Shown: positions 51,173-63,945 of the stretch, one piece after another
How positions within the stretch are numbered: the first letter of the stretch is position 1
How the letters are laid out: every line of letters begins with the position of its first letter
NCBI GenBank assembly: GCA_028564675.1
Contig: JAOVVO010000114.1
Location: forward strand, 92,347-156,346
Length of the DNA: 64,000 nt
Source: Onchocerca lupi
Lineage: Eukaryota > Nematoda > Chromadorea > Rhabditida > Onchocercidae
Direction of reading: 5' to 3'
Program-made: the position numbers and the translations under genes
The notes under the pieces: generated by a model
Databases searched by the model: none
The model's input: the letters and a program-made list of their open reading frames with translations, nothing else
Told to the model about the DNA's origin: nothing

Positions 51173-51630
51173 AATTTACATCTGCTGTTATTGTGGAAAT
51201 TAGTTATTTAGATTTAGTAGGAAATTGGTTTTGAGGATTGCGAAAAATACTAAAAAAATGTGAATGCCTATCACCTTTACTCGTCTTTTATTTTGTAAAA
51301 GCTCATGTCTTTGGTAGATGTATTATGCCAATATCTCTGCGAATATTTATAAAAGTTAGGTTTATCGATGTTTGTAGTAATACATATCTATCACTTTAAT
51401 TCGGACACATTTTTTTGGAATTGATGGACATATCATTAGCATGAATGTGATTATAATGCGTAATAGAGAAGGATTTTTGAAGTGTTTAGTTGATGTGCAG
51501 TGATTCTTTCTATTTATTCAATCATTAAAATAATTTAAAAAGAAGAATATGCTCAAAATTGGTCAGAAAGAAAAGGATATGGTTACAAAATCATCAAGTT
51601 TAACAATTTTAGTTTGAATTTATTATTTTA
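51173..51630. other. Convergent 3' flanks, no gene seen
   Basis: About 460 bp between the ATP synthase c stop and the stop of the acetyl-CoA synthetase-like gene. Confidence 0.6.
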
Positions 51631-54315
51631 TTAGATTAATTCTAATTTAATATTTCTGCAGGGTACACAGAAAATCTCGTCTACTTGCTTGCATAATTTG
51701 TTGCTTCCAAGAACCAGGATTTCTGTAAGAGTTTTCAAGTCCCAGAATGTTGTATACTGCTTGTATTCCAGCAATACACTTAGATCTTCTTCTGCTATCA
51801 GTAGCTTTGTTACCTGAAATTTCAACTAAAATAGCATCTGATTTTGACGACATTGTTTCTGAAATTGATTAATGAAGGAAGTTGTTTTAATGGTAGGTAA
51901 TGAAGTATGATACGCTAGAACTCTGATCCACTTAACATTTTTGTTTTTTCCAGAGTTGAATGAAAGGCTTAATTCGAGAAACTAACCTTATAGGTATATA
52001 TGATTTGTGAAATTCTTGATGGATCGGGATGTTTAATATCGCCTTCATACTGAAATTTTAACTTATAATTGTTCAATTATCAAAAATGTTAGTTATGGGA
52101 CAGATTGTTCATTTTTAAGTTTAATTAAAAGGAAGCTTACAATAAGTGGTATGGCGCCAACTCTTAGTGCTGCCAAAGTACAGATAATCTGATGGAAAAT
52201 ATTTGTTGTGCTGATGATTAGACTCAGCTCATTCAGATGTAGGGCGGCTTGAACATAATTGCTTTCTTCTTGAAATCTTCCAAGTGAAATGGATAATAAC
52301 ACAGCAGATGAAGCATTTCTGAAATTAATATGTTGAACGTTGACGATGATTTTTTAAAAAGACCAAAAATCAATTATCAAATCAGCAGGAAGAGAAAGAA
52401 CACAACTCTGCAAAAGTGAAATTATTCCTTTAACAGTAATTATATACTGACGATGCGTTGATAATAAGGTATGTGATTTATCAATGTTAAGATACCTGAT
52501 AGGTAAGAGCAAAGGAATGAATTCTTTGGGAATTTCTTCTGGCTTGCAAGAAATGGATACTTTTGGGAAGAATCCACTCCACCACGAATCCCGTTCTTGC
52601 TTCATTGCAATCTAAAATATAGGAATATCGCGAAACGAAATTGCCAATGCATTTCTCGCCGGATTTCATGGAATTTCAAAAGAGGAAAAAATCAAGCTGA
52701 TCGATAATCAACTATAATAGTTCATTTAATGCTAGCTTTTGTTGTAAGTATTTACTTTGTACAAGTAATATGGTCGTCTACCAATCAAGTGCACTTGTGG
52801 CGGTGGTATTCCTTCATCTGGGCTCACATGTCTTATGACAAGTACACGTTGTATTGCCTGAAAAATATGAGAAGAGGAAATAATTTTGATAAATTATGAT
52901 AAATGATCAAAAATGAAAATAGAAATATCTGCGTGTAACATAATTTTCATTTCTTTTTATTTTCTAGCTCAGTAGTAAATATGATTTTGCTCATGAATAA
53001 TTCTTTAAAATAATTGTCATTTATTTGATTAAATAATCGTTAAAATTACTACTCGAACTATTTTCATATGAAATCTTTATAGATAATATAGCATATACAG
53101 TATGAACAATTGCTGCATCAAGAAGTTCTTTAGTTTTGATTAGTCGAGTACCCATCCAGAAACCATCAATTGTTATTATTGTATCCGCATTGCTACTTTT
53201 CAAAATATCGTGTAAATAATCGACATCTTCGTTTGTAGCACTCTAAGTAACACAACAGAATGAGATAATTTAACCTTTTTAAATTTGAAAATTCCTTTTT
53301 AAATTCGAAATATTTCGAATAAAATGATAACACTCCAACACGCTTTGTCTGTTGGAGTGTTATCATTTTATCAAAATATTTCAAAAAAAAAGAAATTACT
53401 AATACTACTTTAACTGCAAATACATTTTTAAAATGTGAAATAATTATTTGGATATTAATCAATGACAATGATTTCTAATTTATAGCTTATTACATATCAT
53501 CCGTTATATCTTATATGTTATAACATTTTTTTCATGTTACATGTAATTTATCATTAATTAATTAAATTATTTCTTCAGTCGTAAAATATTTTTAAAATAA
53601 GAATCACTAATCGATAATAATGTCTTCTAATTTATAGCTTATCACTCGATACGGATTATATTGATTTATCATCTTACTTAGTTGTGACTTTTTCTTTTTT
53701 CTTTATAATATAGCATTTATCAAAATGATAATTAATAGTAGTTAATTGTTAATTGATTAATTAATTATTTGAATGATTACAATGGGTAGAACAGTTAAGC
53801 CTATTCGAAATGCAGCCAATACAGCAATAGGAAGTTGTAAAACATTGGGCAAATACAGTACTACTGGCCTATCCTTCAATTGAAATCCTTTAAACACATT
53901 GGCACATTTATTCACCAAAATTTCCACCGTTTCGGCACTTAATTCCGTATCATCGTATACATCGTTATCGTAATAATTACCGATCCTAAATACAACGATT
54001 ATTCTAATATGGAAATTTTCGTTTTTACTTAATTTTCTCATATCATTTCAGTTTTATGGATTTCCTAAAATTTAATCTTGATCTCCGGAATTTCATGGGT
54101 TTCAAAAATTTAATCTTAATCTGCAGAATTTGACGTTTTTCAATTATATGAGAAGTAAGTGAAGAATTTTGTTTAGATAAAGAAAGTTTGAAAAGATGTT
54201 CACAATTTGAATCGAACTATTTCGGTGAATTTTACCAGTAAATTCGAGTAGTTTCCTTTTGTATTTTATTTTTCCAATCATCGATGCATTCATATGATAA
54301 GTTTTTAATAGCCAT
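51631..54315 (-). CDS. Truncated, diverged acetyl-CoA synthetase-like protein (probable pseudoenzyme)
   Basis: Eight exons: 54315-54236, 53985-53781, 53242-53099, 52857-52756, 52611-52496, 52318-52141, 52049-51987 and 51813-51631. All are in phase, with 356 residues and a stop. It aligns along the N-terminal part of acetyl-CoA synthetase: YLPNVLQLPIAVLAAFRIGL for YLPMTFELPIAMLSCARIGA, then SNADTIITIDGFWMGTRLI, QRVLVIRHV, and YEGDIKHPDPSRISQIIYTY followed by K|VTK. The last shares an intron position with the neighbour's YK|VTT. Where the full enzyme has the ATP-binding loop YTSGSTGKPKG this protein reads FIPLLLPIRNASSAV, so the P-loop is gone. The protein stops before the WQTETGG, TGD and C-terminal lysine domains. 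Catalysis is therefore not expected. It may be a regulatory pseudoenzyme or a decaying duplicate that still reads open. Exon 1 is the weakest call. Confidence 0.75.
53290..53400. repeat. Long hairpin / inverted repeat in intron 2
   Basis: 53320-53340 and 53350-53370 are perfect 21-bp reverse complements (AACACTCCAACA / TGTTGGAGTGTT) around a 9-nt loop. Pairing continues outward imperfectly through GAAATATTT and a T/A-rich part to about 50 bp. It could be a small inverted-repeat element or a small-RNA precursor. Confidence 0.75.
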
Positions 54316-55574
54316 TATGATACGAAATTCAGTATTCGTCTCTTTAAGGATGAAATTTAAGAAATTTAAATCTGAAAATATGACTGAAGCAATTGATCAT
54401 TTAGTTTTCATGATATTTTATTTAATTATTCATTTCATGCAATAAAATTAACTAAATTGAAATGTGCTCAAAGATAATTTTAATTTGGAATATGGCGGTA
54501 AATATGAAATGATGCTCAAAATATTCAGCATTTTTATCCTTTAATATTTCTATTGAAATCAATCGGTAAATTTTTTAAGAAATAAAATGAAAAAAAAAAA
54601 TGACAAGAAAACTGATGACGATAAGTAAACTAAAGAAATCGCAGTATAAACACGAAATTAGATATGTGAAATATTTGGTGAAGATAAGTACTTAAATTTT
54701 TAAATAAAGAAAGAAATGTACTTTATTTATGTGATATTTCGCATGTATGAATGCGAAAAAAATTTGCTACAATTACTACGGTTGAGAAATAAAATTATTG
54801 TCATAGGAAACAAAATTTTTATAAGAATTCCTTCGAAAATTCAGGAATTTGTATTGAGCTCTGGAATTATTACAAAGACTCACCGTTATTATATTATTAT
54901 CCGTTATTCACTCATTCGACGAACCAAAATCATGCCCGAAATGATTATTAGCCAAGATTAAATTCCTTTTCCCAAAATGATTCCTTTCTTCAATGAATTT
55001 TAGCCCTTGCAATTTCCTAACCATCCTCAAATCTTTTTCATTTTGATCTGTTCAGATTATAAATGCAGTTTCTAATCAATTTGAAATCTTGCATTTCCCT
55101 TTTCAGCAAAAACTGTGCATTAAATGATCGGACGCTTCTCATGATTAAACAACTATAAGAACCATAATTTATCAATTTATTGGAATGCAGGTTATGAATC
55201 TAAAAATACAAACACAGAAATACGATTCAACAAAATTGCTTGAAACCGATGGAACTAATACTTCATATGAGAATGTATTTCGGAATTGGAATTGGGATAC
55301 ATTCAGTAATAATGTTAATGGAAGCCAAAAATAGAAATAGAGGACTAAAAACTTCAATTAATAAGAAGAAAATACGAATTAGAAAAAAGGACTAGAAAAG
55401 AGAAGATTAACAAATTCAATTGATGAAAAACACAAATACGAAAAAAATCACAATGGAAATTTAACACTAAAAAATAATAGACTATATCAAAGTAGATCGA
55501 TAGTTTATATAACTTTATAATGTAATAATCAATGTAGAGAATTTGAAAAATTTTTGCATTCCTGCAAGCAATTC
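54316..55574. other. Intergenic spacer between the two synthetase genes
   Basis: About 1.26 kb on the 5' side of the diverged paralogue and the 3' side of the full enzyme (both minus strand). The frame 54716-54961 (+) has no family resemblance. Nothing else was recognised. Confidence 0.55.
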
Positions 55575-58500
55575 TCAACCAGTCCGTGTTTCTGCTCGAC
55601 CATTCCATAAATGAGCAATAACTGTCTCATCAATAAGTGTAGTAGTATCACCCAAATCTGCCGCCTGATCACCTTCAGCAATTTTTCGCAATATACGACG
55701 TGTTATCTTTCCTTAAAATATAAACTGCTAATAGATCATCTAGAATAATTTAAACAGACAGAACAGCAAATAGATTCCTTCTTTCTACTTCATTCCATTT
55801 GCAAATGAAGTGCAAAATTGCACAGGACCAATCCAATTACAAAACAAGAGCAAATCAAGTTTATCACATTAGAGCAGTAGCTTTCCTCCAGATGTAGATT
55901 GTTTATGACTCACCTGATCGTGTTTTAGGTAGTCCCGGAGCTATTTGTATAACATCTGGTACAGCAATCGCACCAATTTTTCTTCGCACCAGAAGTTTCA
56001 GGTCCTCAATTTTTTTATCCGTAAGTTTTACGCCCTAAAAAAATTACCATATAGAATGGATGCGGGGATGGAAATGACGGAGGAGGAAGGAAAATGGAAA
56101 AGATCGTACTTTCAATCTTCGATTTTCATCATAATCTTTATTTCCCAAAAATTTCTCATTTATTTAAAGAAGTGTAGGACAGAATTGCAACAAAGAGTAC
56201 CATTCGTAATGTTACGAATGCATATGGAAAGTTGCCTTTGATATCATGTGGTGCTGCAACCACAGCTGCTTCTACCACATCGTCGTCGGAAACTAGTGCA
56301 GATTCAATTTCAGCAGTAGACAATAAATGACCGGATACATTCATGAGATCATCGATACGTCCTATAATATAAAATCGATGTGTTCTATAAATAAAAATTA
56401 AATAAAAAATATTAATTTCGATTTCCCACCAAATCTATAATAGCAAATCTATACCTGTGATCCAATAGTAACCATCAGCATCTCGATAAGCTCCATCACC
56501 AGTGAAAAAATAGCCTGGGTACGCGGAAAAATATGTTTTCACAAATCGACTATGATCATCCAAAATGCTTCTGCTTATACCTGGCCAAGCTCGTTTGAAA
56601 CACTATAATATTAACAATTTAACATTCATGAAGTGAAACTTTTTTCCACAAAAATAACTGAAAAAGATTAAATATTGAATGTGAGTACGTTGACATATAT
56701 TAAGCAACACTGGCCTTTTCTGTGGTTTCCATTCCCATTTTGACTGAAAGAACCTTTCTAAAACTCGACAAAAACTGACATGCTTAGACTACTGAATTTT
56801 TTCACTGAACCACAATGTTAATGATATGGTTTGTATTACAATATGTAAAACTGGCTCATTCTATATAATCAGAAATGAAACAATCACCAAGGTTCCTTTA
56901 CCAACTCCTTCGATTTCTCGACCATTATTATCAATAATAACCGGTTCCACTCCAAAGAAAGGAAATGTCGCACTACCCGCTTTACAGGGAATTGCTGCCG
57001 GTAACGGTGCAATCACATGTCCCCCTGTTTCTGTCTGCCAGTAAGTATCAAGGACGGCACAGCGGCATTCGCCAACAACCTGAAATTTATGTCTTAATCA
57101 TCAAATCTTTTATCATACAAAATTTAAGTGAGCAGAACTGTTAAATCAAATTGAAATACCTCATATAACCATTTCCATGCTGCTGGATTGATTGGTTCAC
57201 CAACTGAACCCAGTATACGTAGTGATGAACGATTGTACGGTGTAACATATTGATTGCCAAAAGCCATCAAAGCGCGCACTGCTGTTGGAGAAGTGTATAA
57301 CGTTGTAACCTAAAAGAAAAAGATAATCTCAAACCAAGCAAGAACTGAATGGTAAAACGCATTTAAATAAAAGGAGTTTAATATGATCCTATTGATGACT
57401 GTATGATGTACCTTGATTGCAGCGTTATTAAATTGGATATAAAACATTAATGAATACTGGAACAATATACATGTTCCAATTATCCATTAACTGATAGCTT
57501 ACTTTGTACTTTTCCACAATTTGCCACATTCGTGCGGGTGTTGGATAACTCGGTACGCCCTCATACATAACACATGTCAAGCCATTAAGAAGTGGCCCGT
57601 ACACGAGATAAGAATGTCCTGTAATCCAGCCGCAATCAGCTGTGCACCTGTAAACATATATCAGAAAAGTATATTTTAATGAAAGTCACACAGTATATCT
57701 AGGAGGACAATTCTTTAACTTCCCGATATGAAAGATTTCCGTTCCCAATTTGATTACTATGCAAAATCATGATTTCTTATTTCATTTTTGACCGACGTTT
57801 CTGTTCAAAAAATCAGTATTATTAAACAGCTGACTTTAGATAAAAATCATCGGTAAATTTTACTGTTTTGACTGATATTCCAGACGATAGTAAATCATAA
57901 ACATTACATAAGAACTATTCTTCTCCTTTAACTCAACATATTGAAAATATAAAAAGAAATAAAAAAATGCATATTGAAAATATGCAACCTGAAAACTTAC
58001 CAATATACGTCTCTTTCTGGATTAGCATCAAAAACATATTTAACTGTAGCATAAGTATATGTCATGTAACCAGCAGTAGTGTGCACGATTCCTTTTGGTT
58101 TACCGGTTGAACCGGATGTGTAGAGAATGAAGAGAGGATCCTCTGCATCGTTCCATTCGATCTCAGATCTTACTCCTTTGCATCGTTTCATTTCTTCATC
58201 CCAAATAACATCCCGTTCTGGATTTAATTCCATCTGATAATGAAAGAATATAATAATATTATAAATAGAAGGTTACAAATTCATAACCTGGACTTTTTTA
58301 AATGCAAATATTTTAAAGTAGCTACTCATTAGAGAATCTCAAAACATAAAATCCGTTTTTAAGAAGAATTAGTAAGGAATTAGCAGAATTGAGAATTTAA
58401 TTTAAATAAATTTGATTTCGTCTAACAGAATGAAACGAAAGAAAAGAAACACACAAACACACCACATAGAAATAATACCAAGGTATCAGCAAATAAAACA

Positions 58501-61114
58501 TAAAGTTGAGTTTCATTTTTTAGAAAAAAATGAAGTTTATTAGTTCAGTCTGCACCACCTTTTCTTCTGATAACAAAAATGAAAAACTGTAGAAAGAAAA
58601 TATTGTAACAAATAAACGTTAAATTTACTTCCATAGAAGCAGCACCGTCCGGTTTATTGACACGTTCCAAATGTTTTAAAACAATGACTCTTTCCACCGA
58701 TTTACCCTAAAATATTATATAAGTGTTGACAGCATTAAATAATCAACTAAAATGGTAGATGTTTCAATACTGGTTAATGGCTGCTTTCTAAATCAAAATA
58801 ATCCGATTGGAGAGCTAATCATCATTACTTTTAGCTCAACTAACAAGCCGAAATTATTATTTCGATTGCATTACATTATAAACATTAAACATCTTACCAA
58901 AGCATTGCATTCATCGATAGCATTGTCAGCTATAGCTTTCAATGTTACAAGCTTTTTGCCACGATAACATCCATCAGCCGTAATTAGCAAGCGGGCTTCT
59001 GTTTGACATATCCGAGCTGCCAAAGCATCAGTGCTAAATCCAGCAAACACCACCGCGTGAATAGCACCGATTCTGGCACACGATAGCATTGCTATCGGCA
59101 ATTCAAATGTCATTGGTAAATAAATCACCACAACATCGCCCTGAATTAATAATTAAATTCAATTAATAATAGTAGCATAAAAGACTAAAAATACCGGTAG
59201 TTAATCTCAACGTATTCCTGAATAAAGATTATACCACCGTTTGAAACATAAGGTAGTAGAACATTACGCTATATGAATAAAATATAGCTAATAAAACATA
59301 AGTCGGAATTGTATAATAAACCTTTTTAATTCCATGAGATCGCAGCACAGCAGAAAAGGTAACAACTTTGTCAAACAGATCTTGAAATGTGAGAGAACAA
59401 CAATCATCGGGCTCATTACCTTCCCATAACAATGCAGTACGAGAACCATATCCTTAAATCTTGGTTTGAATCAAATTGCGACGATATTTTTATTAATTTT
59501 TTCTCTATTATTTTTTCAAAGTCATTTCACGAGCAGGAATAAAATATTCATGTTTCGTAAATGAAGAAGATCTTCATCAAATCTAAATACTTCCTCCTAA
59601 TTCAAAGTTTTGCTAAGAGTTTTGCTAAAAATTTGCCTTTGTTAATGTTTTGTTCTAAACAATTATATGCAATGTTTGTTCGTGCTCCATCCATGAAACG
59701 GGTATAAATATCTCCTTTACGACAATCGAAATTCCATTCCAGTCCCTAAATAATAGCTTATAGTAAAATTGTCCATAATGTGTTGAAATTCTGATATGTC
59801 AATATACTATTTCACAGAACACTTTCTTTTTACAGATATCAAAAAAGATGAAAAGTAGAAGCTTGATAAGATTCGTTTTTTTATATTTCATAAAAAGCTA
59901 ATAAAAACCTAAAAATTAAATACAACAATGGGATAAAGGAACAATAAACAATTTCTCGATATTTAAAAAAACAAGTGGTGTCACATTCCCCCTTTTCGAC
60001 AACTTCGTAAAATAAACCCGAAGAAATAAATACAAAATAATTCGTATTAATAAATATTTCTAAATTGCTCGGACAAATATCCGGGAGCAAAGAAAGCGAA
60101 ATAAATGACCTTGTTGGATGTCTTTTCGAAGTAAAGTTCTTTAGCTACCGTTTTCCAGAACTCATCGGTATTGTTGATAGAATTACTATACATTTCCCGA
60201 TATGAATCAATCCCCCTGACATGAGCACCTAAAAGATCCATATAGAGTAAGAGAAAGTAATATTAAAGGAAATGAAATAAAGTTGCTTTGGAATTTGATT
60301 TCTTAAATAACAAGTATATTATGTGCAAGAAGTAATCACTAAAGAACTGATCACATTAGATCAAATCAAATTTATAATCTACGGTCTTATCTATAGCAAA
60401 CATCTGAAAGATAGCATTTCGAAAACGATTATTGAGAAATTCATATCTTATCATCAAAATAGAACGGCTTGAAAGATCAGAAGGAGAATAGAGAATCAGT
60501 ACTTGACCTGATATAACAGATAAATCATCATGTGTGAAAATGTCACAGTTTCATTTCATTATCTTTCTTTCTCTTTTCCTCGTCTATTATTATGTCTTTA
60601 GTATTTTGTACGTCTTATGACTTTACTGTTCATATTTCATATTATATCTACAAAATCTTTTAAGACACAAGGTCATTATTTTCCAGAACCACAATTATCA
60701 CATTGAAGAATGTGGTAATTCAAACCAAAACCAAAAAAAAAAAAAACTTTTTTTTTTTGTTCTTTTCAAAACATCAACAAAATTAACCATTCCCAATAGA
60801 AAGTTCCTTAATTTGGTCTAGCAGTACTGATAACATCCCGAGAAATTAATGAGTCTTTCGGGGAAAACCAGTAATGTATTTATTCAATAAATAAGTTTTT
60901 GTGAATTTTCAAAAAAAAGAAAAGAAAAAAAGAGATGGTGAAATGATTTGTTATAATAGAGTGCAAACAAGAAAGAATTTAAAAAGAGAGAAAATAAAAA
61001 TTAAAAAAAAAGACTATGAATCATACCAGCAAGAATAGGTGCTGGAGGAACAAACCATTCTTCGTCTTCATGACATGTTTCAGGAACAGCAAATTTGATC
61101 CGAGCATCCGACAT
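55575..61114 (-). CDS. ACSS2: Acetyl-CoA synthetase (ACSS2 type)
   Basis: Fourteen exons: 61114-61027, 60228-60110, 59745-59637, 59452-59322, 59140-58898, 58706-58629, 58233-58001, 57647-57503, 57309-57160, 57079-56888, 56602-56455, 56361-56201, 56034-55914 and 55711-55575, giving 684 aa (human ACSS2 701). The N-terminus has no clear transit peptide, so it is probably the nucleocytosolic form. Motifs: FYRGxKLV equivalent CYRGKKLVTLK, P-loop YTSGSTGKPKG (about residue 294), GEPINPAAW, WQTETGGH (about 445), YFFTGDGAYRD, GRIDDLMNVSGHLLSTAEIE and the acetylation-controlled lysine of LPKTRSGKITRR (about 642). It makes acetyl-CoA from acetate, ATP and CoA. Intron 3 uses a GC donor (AAAG|GCAAAT at 59636); no GT alternative keeps the frame. 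A diverged duplicate lies directly downstream. Confidence 0.97.
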
Positions 61115-61902
61115 TATTGTTGTTGTCAGATTTGGAATGAATTAAGTGTGAAAGATTTCTACAAACAAATTCTTTATCAAACTTATCTAAAATTATTATC
61201 AAAATTATCAAGCCCGTCATTAACTCTATCAAAATTCGCACCATAATTATCGAATAACGTAATTTAGCAAAATTAGTCATTTTCAATTTATCACATTTCT
61301 CATCGATATTTACCATCAAACCGGTCTGCATCATTATCACTCCAACTTATTTATCAATCAATCAAATAATATCACCAATATTTAAATGCAAATAAAAACT
61401 TTCAAACTTCTACCTGAATTTTTTATCTCCCAGCATCTTTCCAATTAATCCTTCGCCTTTTTCAATCATATCTTTATCATTCCTCTCTCTTTTTTCCTCA
61501 TGTTCCTGAACTTCTCTCCTCTCTCTCCCCTTCAGTATTTCGCTACTCCCTGTTTTCTCTCTTTTCTATTCTCAAACAGGATAGAGATAGAATGTTATAC
61601 TATATTATCTGGTGATTAAGCAGCAACAGTATGAGCGAAATGTTGTGAGTGATAGGTTATTTCGTTATCAGACTGAGCACAAGCAGGAAGTCGAGGTTAA
61701 GTTCAAGGTCAAGTGTCAGGACAAAGATGTAATGTTATATCATATCATCTTGGTGATCGAGAATAGTGATATGAGCTGATTGATGTAATGTGATAAGACA
61801 AGTTTGTCCTATTTCTTTTTCAAACTAGGTATTAGCAGAAGGTCAAGAGGTCAAGTTCAGACTGATTATCATCAAATGGTGATCACTCAACTATATCCAA
61901 CA

Positions 61903-61905
<3 letters not shown>

Positions 61906-61934
<29 letters not shown>
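61906..61934. repeat. (AT)n microsatellite
   Basis: Uninterrupted AT dinucleotides, about 14 copies. Confidence 0.95.
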
Positions 61935-61938
<4 letters not shown>

Positions 61939-62108
61939 CAAGCGGAAAGTACACTTCAGAAGCAAATGAAAAGTAGCATTCTCGAATCGATAATTTGGAT
62001 GAACTATGAACGATGATGACGCAATCACTTCAACCCTTATTTTCTTGCTTCTTTTTCAAGAAATTTGAAAGAGTTTTATTCAGTTCGACTTTTAAAGATT
62101 TTATACTT

Positions 62109-62185
62109 CCTTTCTCTCTCTCTCTCCCTCTCTTTCTCCCTCTGTCTCTCTCCCTTTTTCTTTCTCTCTCTCTCTCTCTTTTTCT
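62109..62185. repeat. CT-rich polypyrimidine microsatellite
   Basis: Mostly (CT)n with short CCCT and TTT interruptions. Frames crossing it translate to artefactual Leu/Ser or Arg/Glu runs. Confidence 0.9.
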
Positions 62186-62417
62186 CCGATGGGAATCATT
62201 GTAACCGTAAACAATGAATTGATGGCATGCAAGCGAAGTCACCATTTAAATTTTAAAAGCTTGTAAGCATAAAAAAAGAAAGACGAAACTTGACATGAGC
62301 AAGTTGTGCTTGTCGATGTCAAAAATGTCAGAAAGATGAAGACAAATTTGGTGCATTCTATATAACAGAATTCGATTGCTTCGAGAATGAAGCAATCGTA
62401 ATTTTGAAGAAAGCTTC

Positions 62418-62715
62418 TTTTCAAAAAGAGTCCATAAACAACTCTTCAAAAATGAGTCCAGAAGTTGCTCTTCAGAAATCAGTCCAGAAGCTACTCTTCA
62501 TAAATCAGTCCAGAAGCTACTCTTCAGATATGAGTCCAGAAGTTGCTCTTCAGAAATCAGTCCAGAAGCTACTCTTCAGATATGAGTCCAGAAGTTGCTC
62601 TTCAGAAATCAGTCCAGAAGCTACTCTTCAGATATGAGTCCGGAAGCTGCTCTTCAGATATGAGTCCGGAAGCTGCTCTTCGGTTATGAGTTCGGAAGCT
62701 ACTCTTCAGAAATAT
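62418..62715. repeat. 26-bp tandem satellite, about 10-11 copies
   Basis: The unit starts AGTCCAGAAGTTGCTCTTCA and ends GAAATC or GATATG, alternating two subtypes in the middle and decaying at both ends. Because 26 is not a multiple of three, the open frame at 62404-62637 (SPEVALQKSVQKLLF repeated) is a by-product. Confidence 0.95.
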
Positions 62716-63945
62716 GTCTAATCGATGGCTTCTTTTGGCATTTTACTTAATTCTATCGATGGTTTCAATGAAACACAAAAATAATAATATCTTATCAGAA
62801 GTTCGATAATTCCCCAAAACCCAACCGACGAAACATTTAATGTATGAAAAAGAGAAATGAAATGTGTGCATAATCACAAAAGTATCGGTATTTGTACTAC
62901 CAAAGAATTGACTTTTGACCGCTATGATAATCTTTGAATGGGCAATGCTTACATAAAATTTTTCTCCATACTGCGCAATCATTAACAGTCGAACTCGCTC
63001 TGATAGGACCAAAAATCAAAATTGAAATGTCGAAATTGACAAACTATCGCTGAAGGACTGTCACTGATAACAAGTCTCACTAACGTTTCATTGCATTTTT
63101 GTTAAAATTTTGTTAAAGTGAAAGATAACTGTTAAACCAAAACTTGAGACATTTCAAATGTGAAACTAATATTCATTTGTGGAACCGATCCGATTAATTC
63201 GATTTATTATTGACCGATATTTTCAAAAGATAAGACATATGAGAGAATGAAACAGACATATTCCTATCTTTTCTTCCATAAACTTTTGAAGAATGATAAT
63301 TTGTTGACACGGAAATTTAAAAATCTGTGGATTGCGTCGATTGCGAGAGGAGAAGAGAAGCATTACAATCAGTGCTGATAAGCATTATCAAGTAGCACCA
63401 TTATAATCAACATTTCTTTGTTACTATTTTGCTTTATATTGTTTAAATTTCAAAATTTTTTTTGAAAATTTTGAAAAAAAAAAGTGAAATAGAAGAGAAA
63501 AAGTTAGTTTATTATGAAAAAAAAAAGGCTCAGTTTTAAATTTCAAATTTCCGATTATTGCTGTCTTTCTTTTACTTTGCCCATTTCAATTTAAAACCCA
63601 AGTATACCAAAGTTTTAATTCTTTTTTTTTTTTTTTTTTATTTATTCAAGTTACAGAATAAGCTCGCAACAGAAATATAAGAAGATGAAAAAAAAGTAAA
63701 AAGAGAAAGAGAAAGATGAATAAGGAAGAAAAAAGAGTAAATTCAATTTTCAACTAATATAATGCAAGCTCGTCGCTCATTCAGCTATTAAATTGAGTCA
63801 CAAGAATTATTTTCGATCAAATTTGCAGTAAATTTTGATGATTTCTCCGGAAAGAAACTAATTTATTCTCAAGAATTTCTCAGCGAATAATTGAAGCAAT
63901 TGTGAGATTTCTCTTTCAATTTATTTTTCAAGAAGGGATAGAGTA

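Noticed and set aside
54716..54961. 81-codon frame on + in the synthetase spacer
   Set aside because: AT-driven composition, no family, no acceptor or promoter context.
62030..62245. Arg/Glu-rich frame on - and Leu/Ser-rich frame on +
   Set aside because: Both arise from the CT microsatellite.
62404..62637. Repetitive protein SPEVALQKSVQKLLF on +
   Set aside because: The DNA repeat is 26 bp, not a multiple of three, so the long frame is a by-product of low stop-codon content in the satellite.
62743..63012. 89-codon frame on - near the right end
   Set aside because: No family resemblance and no splice context; most likely chance.
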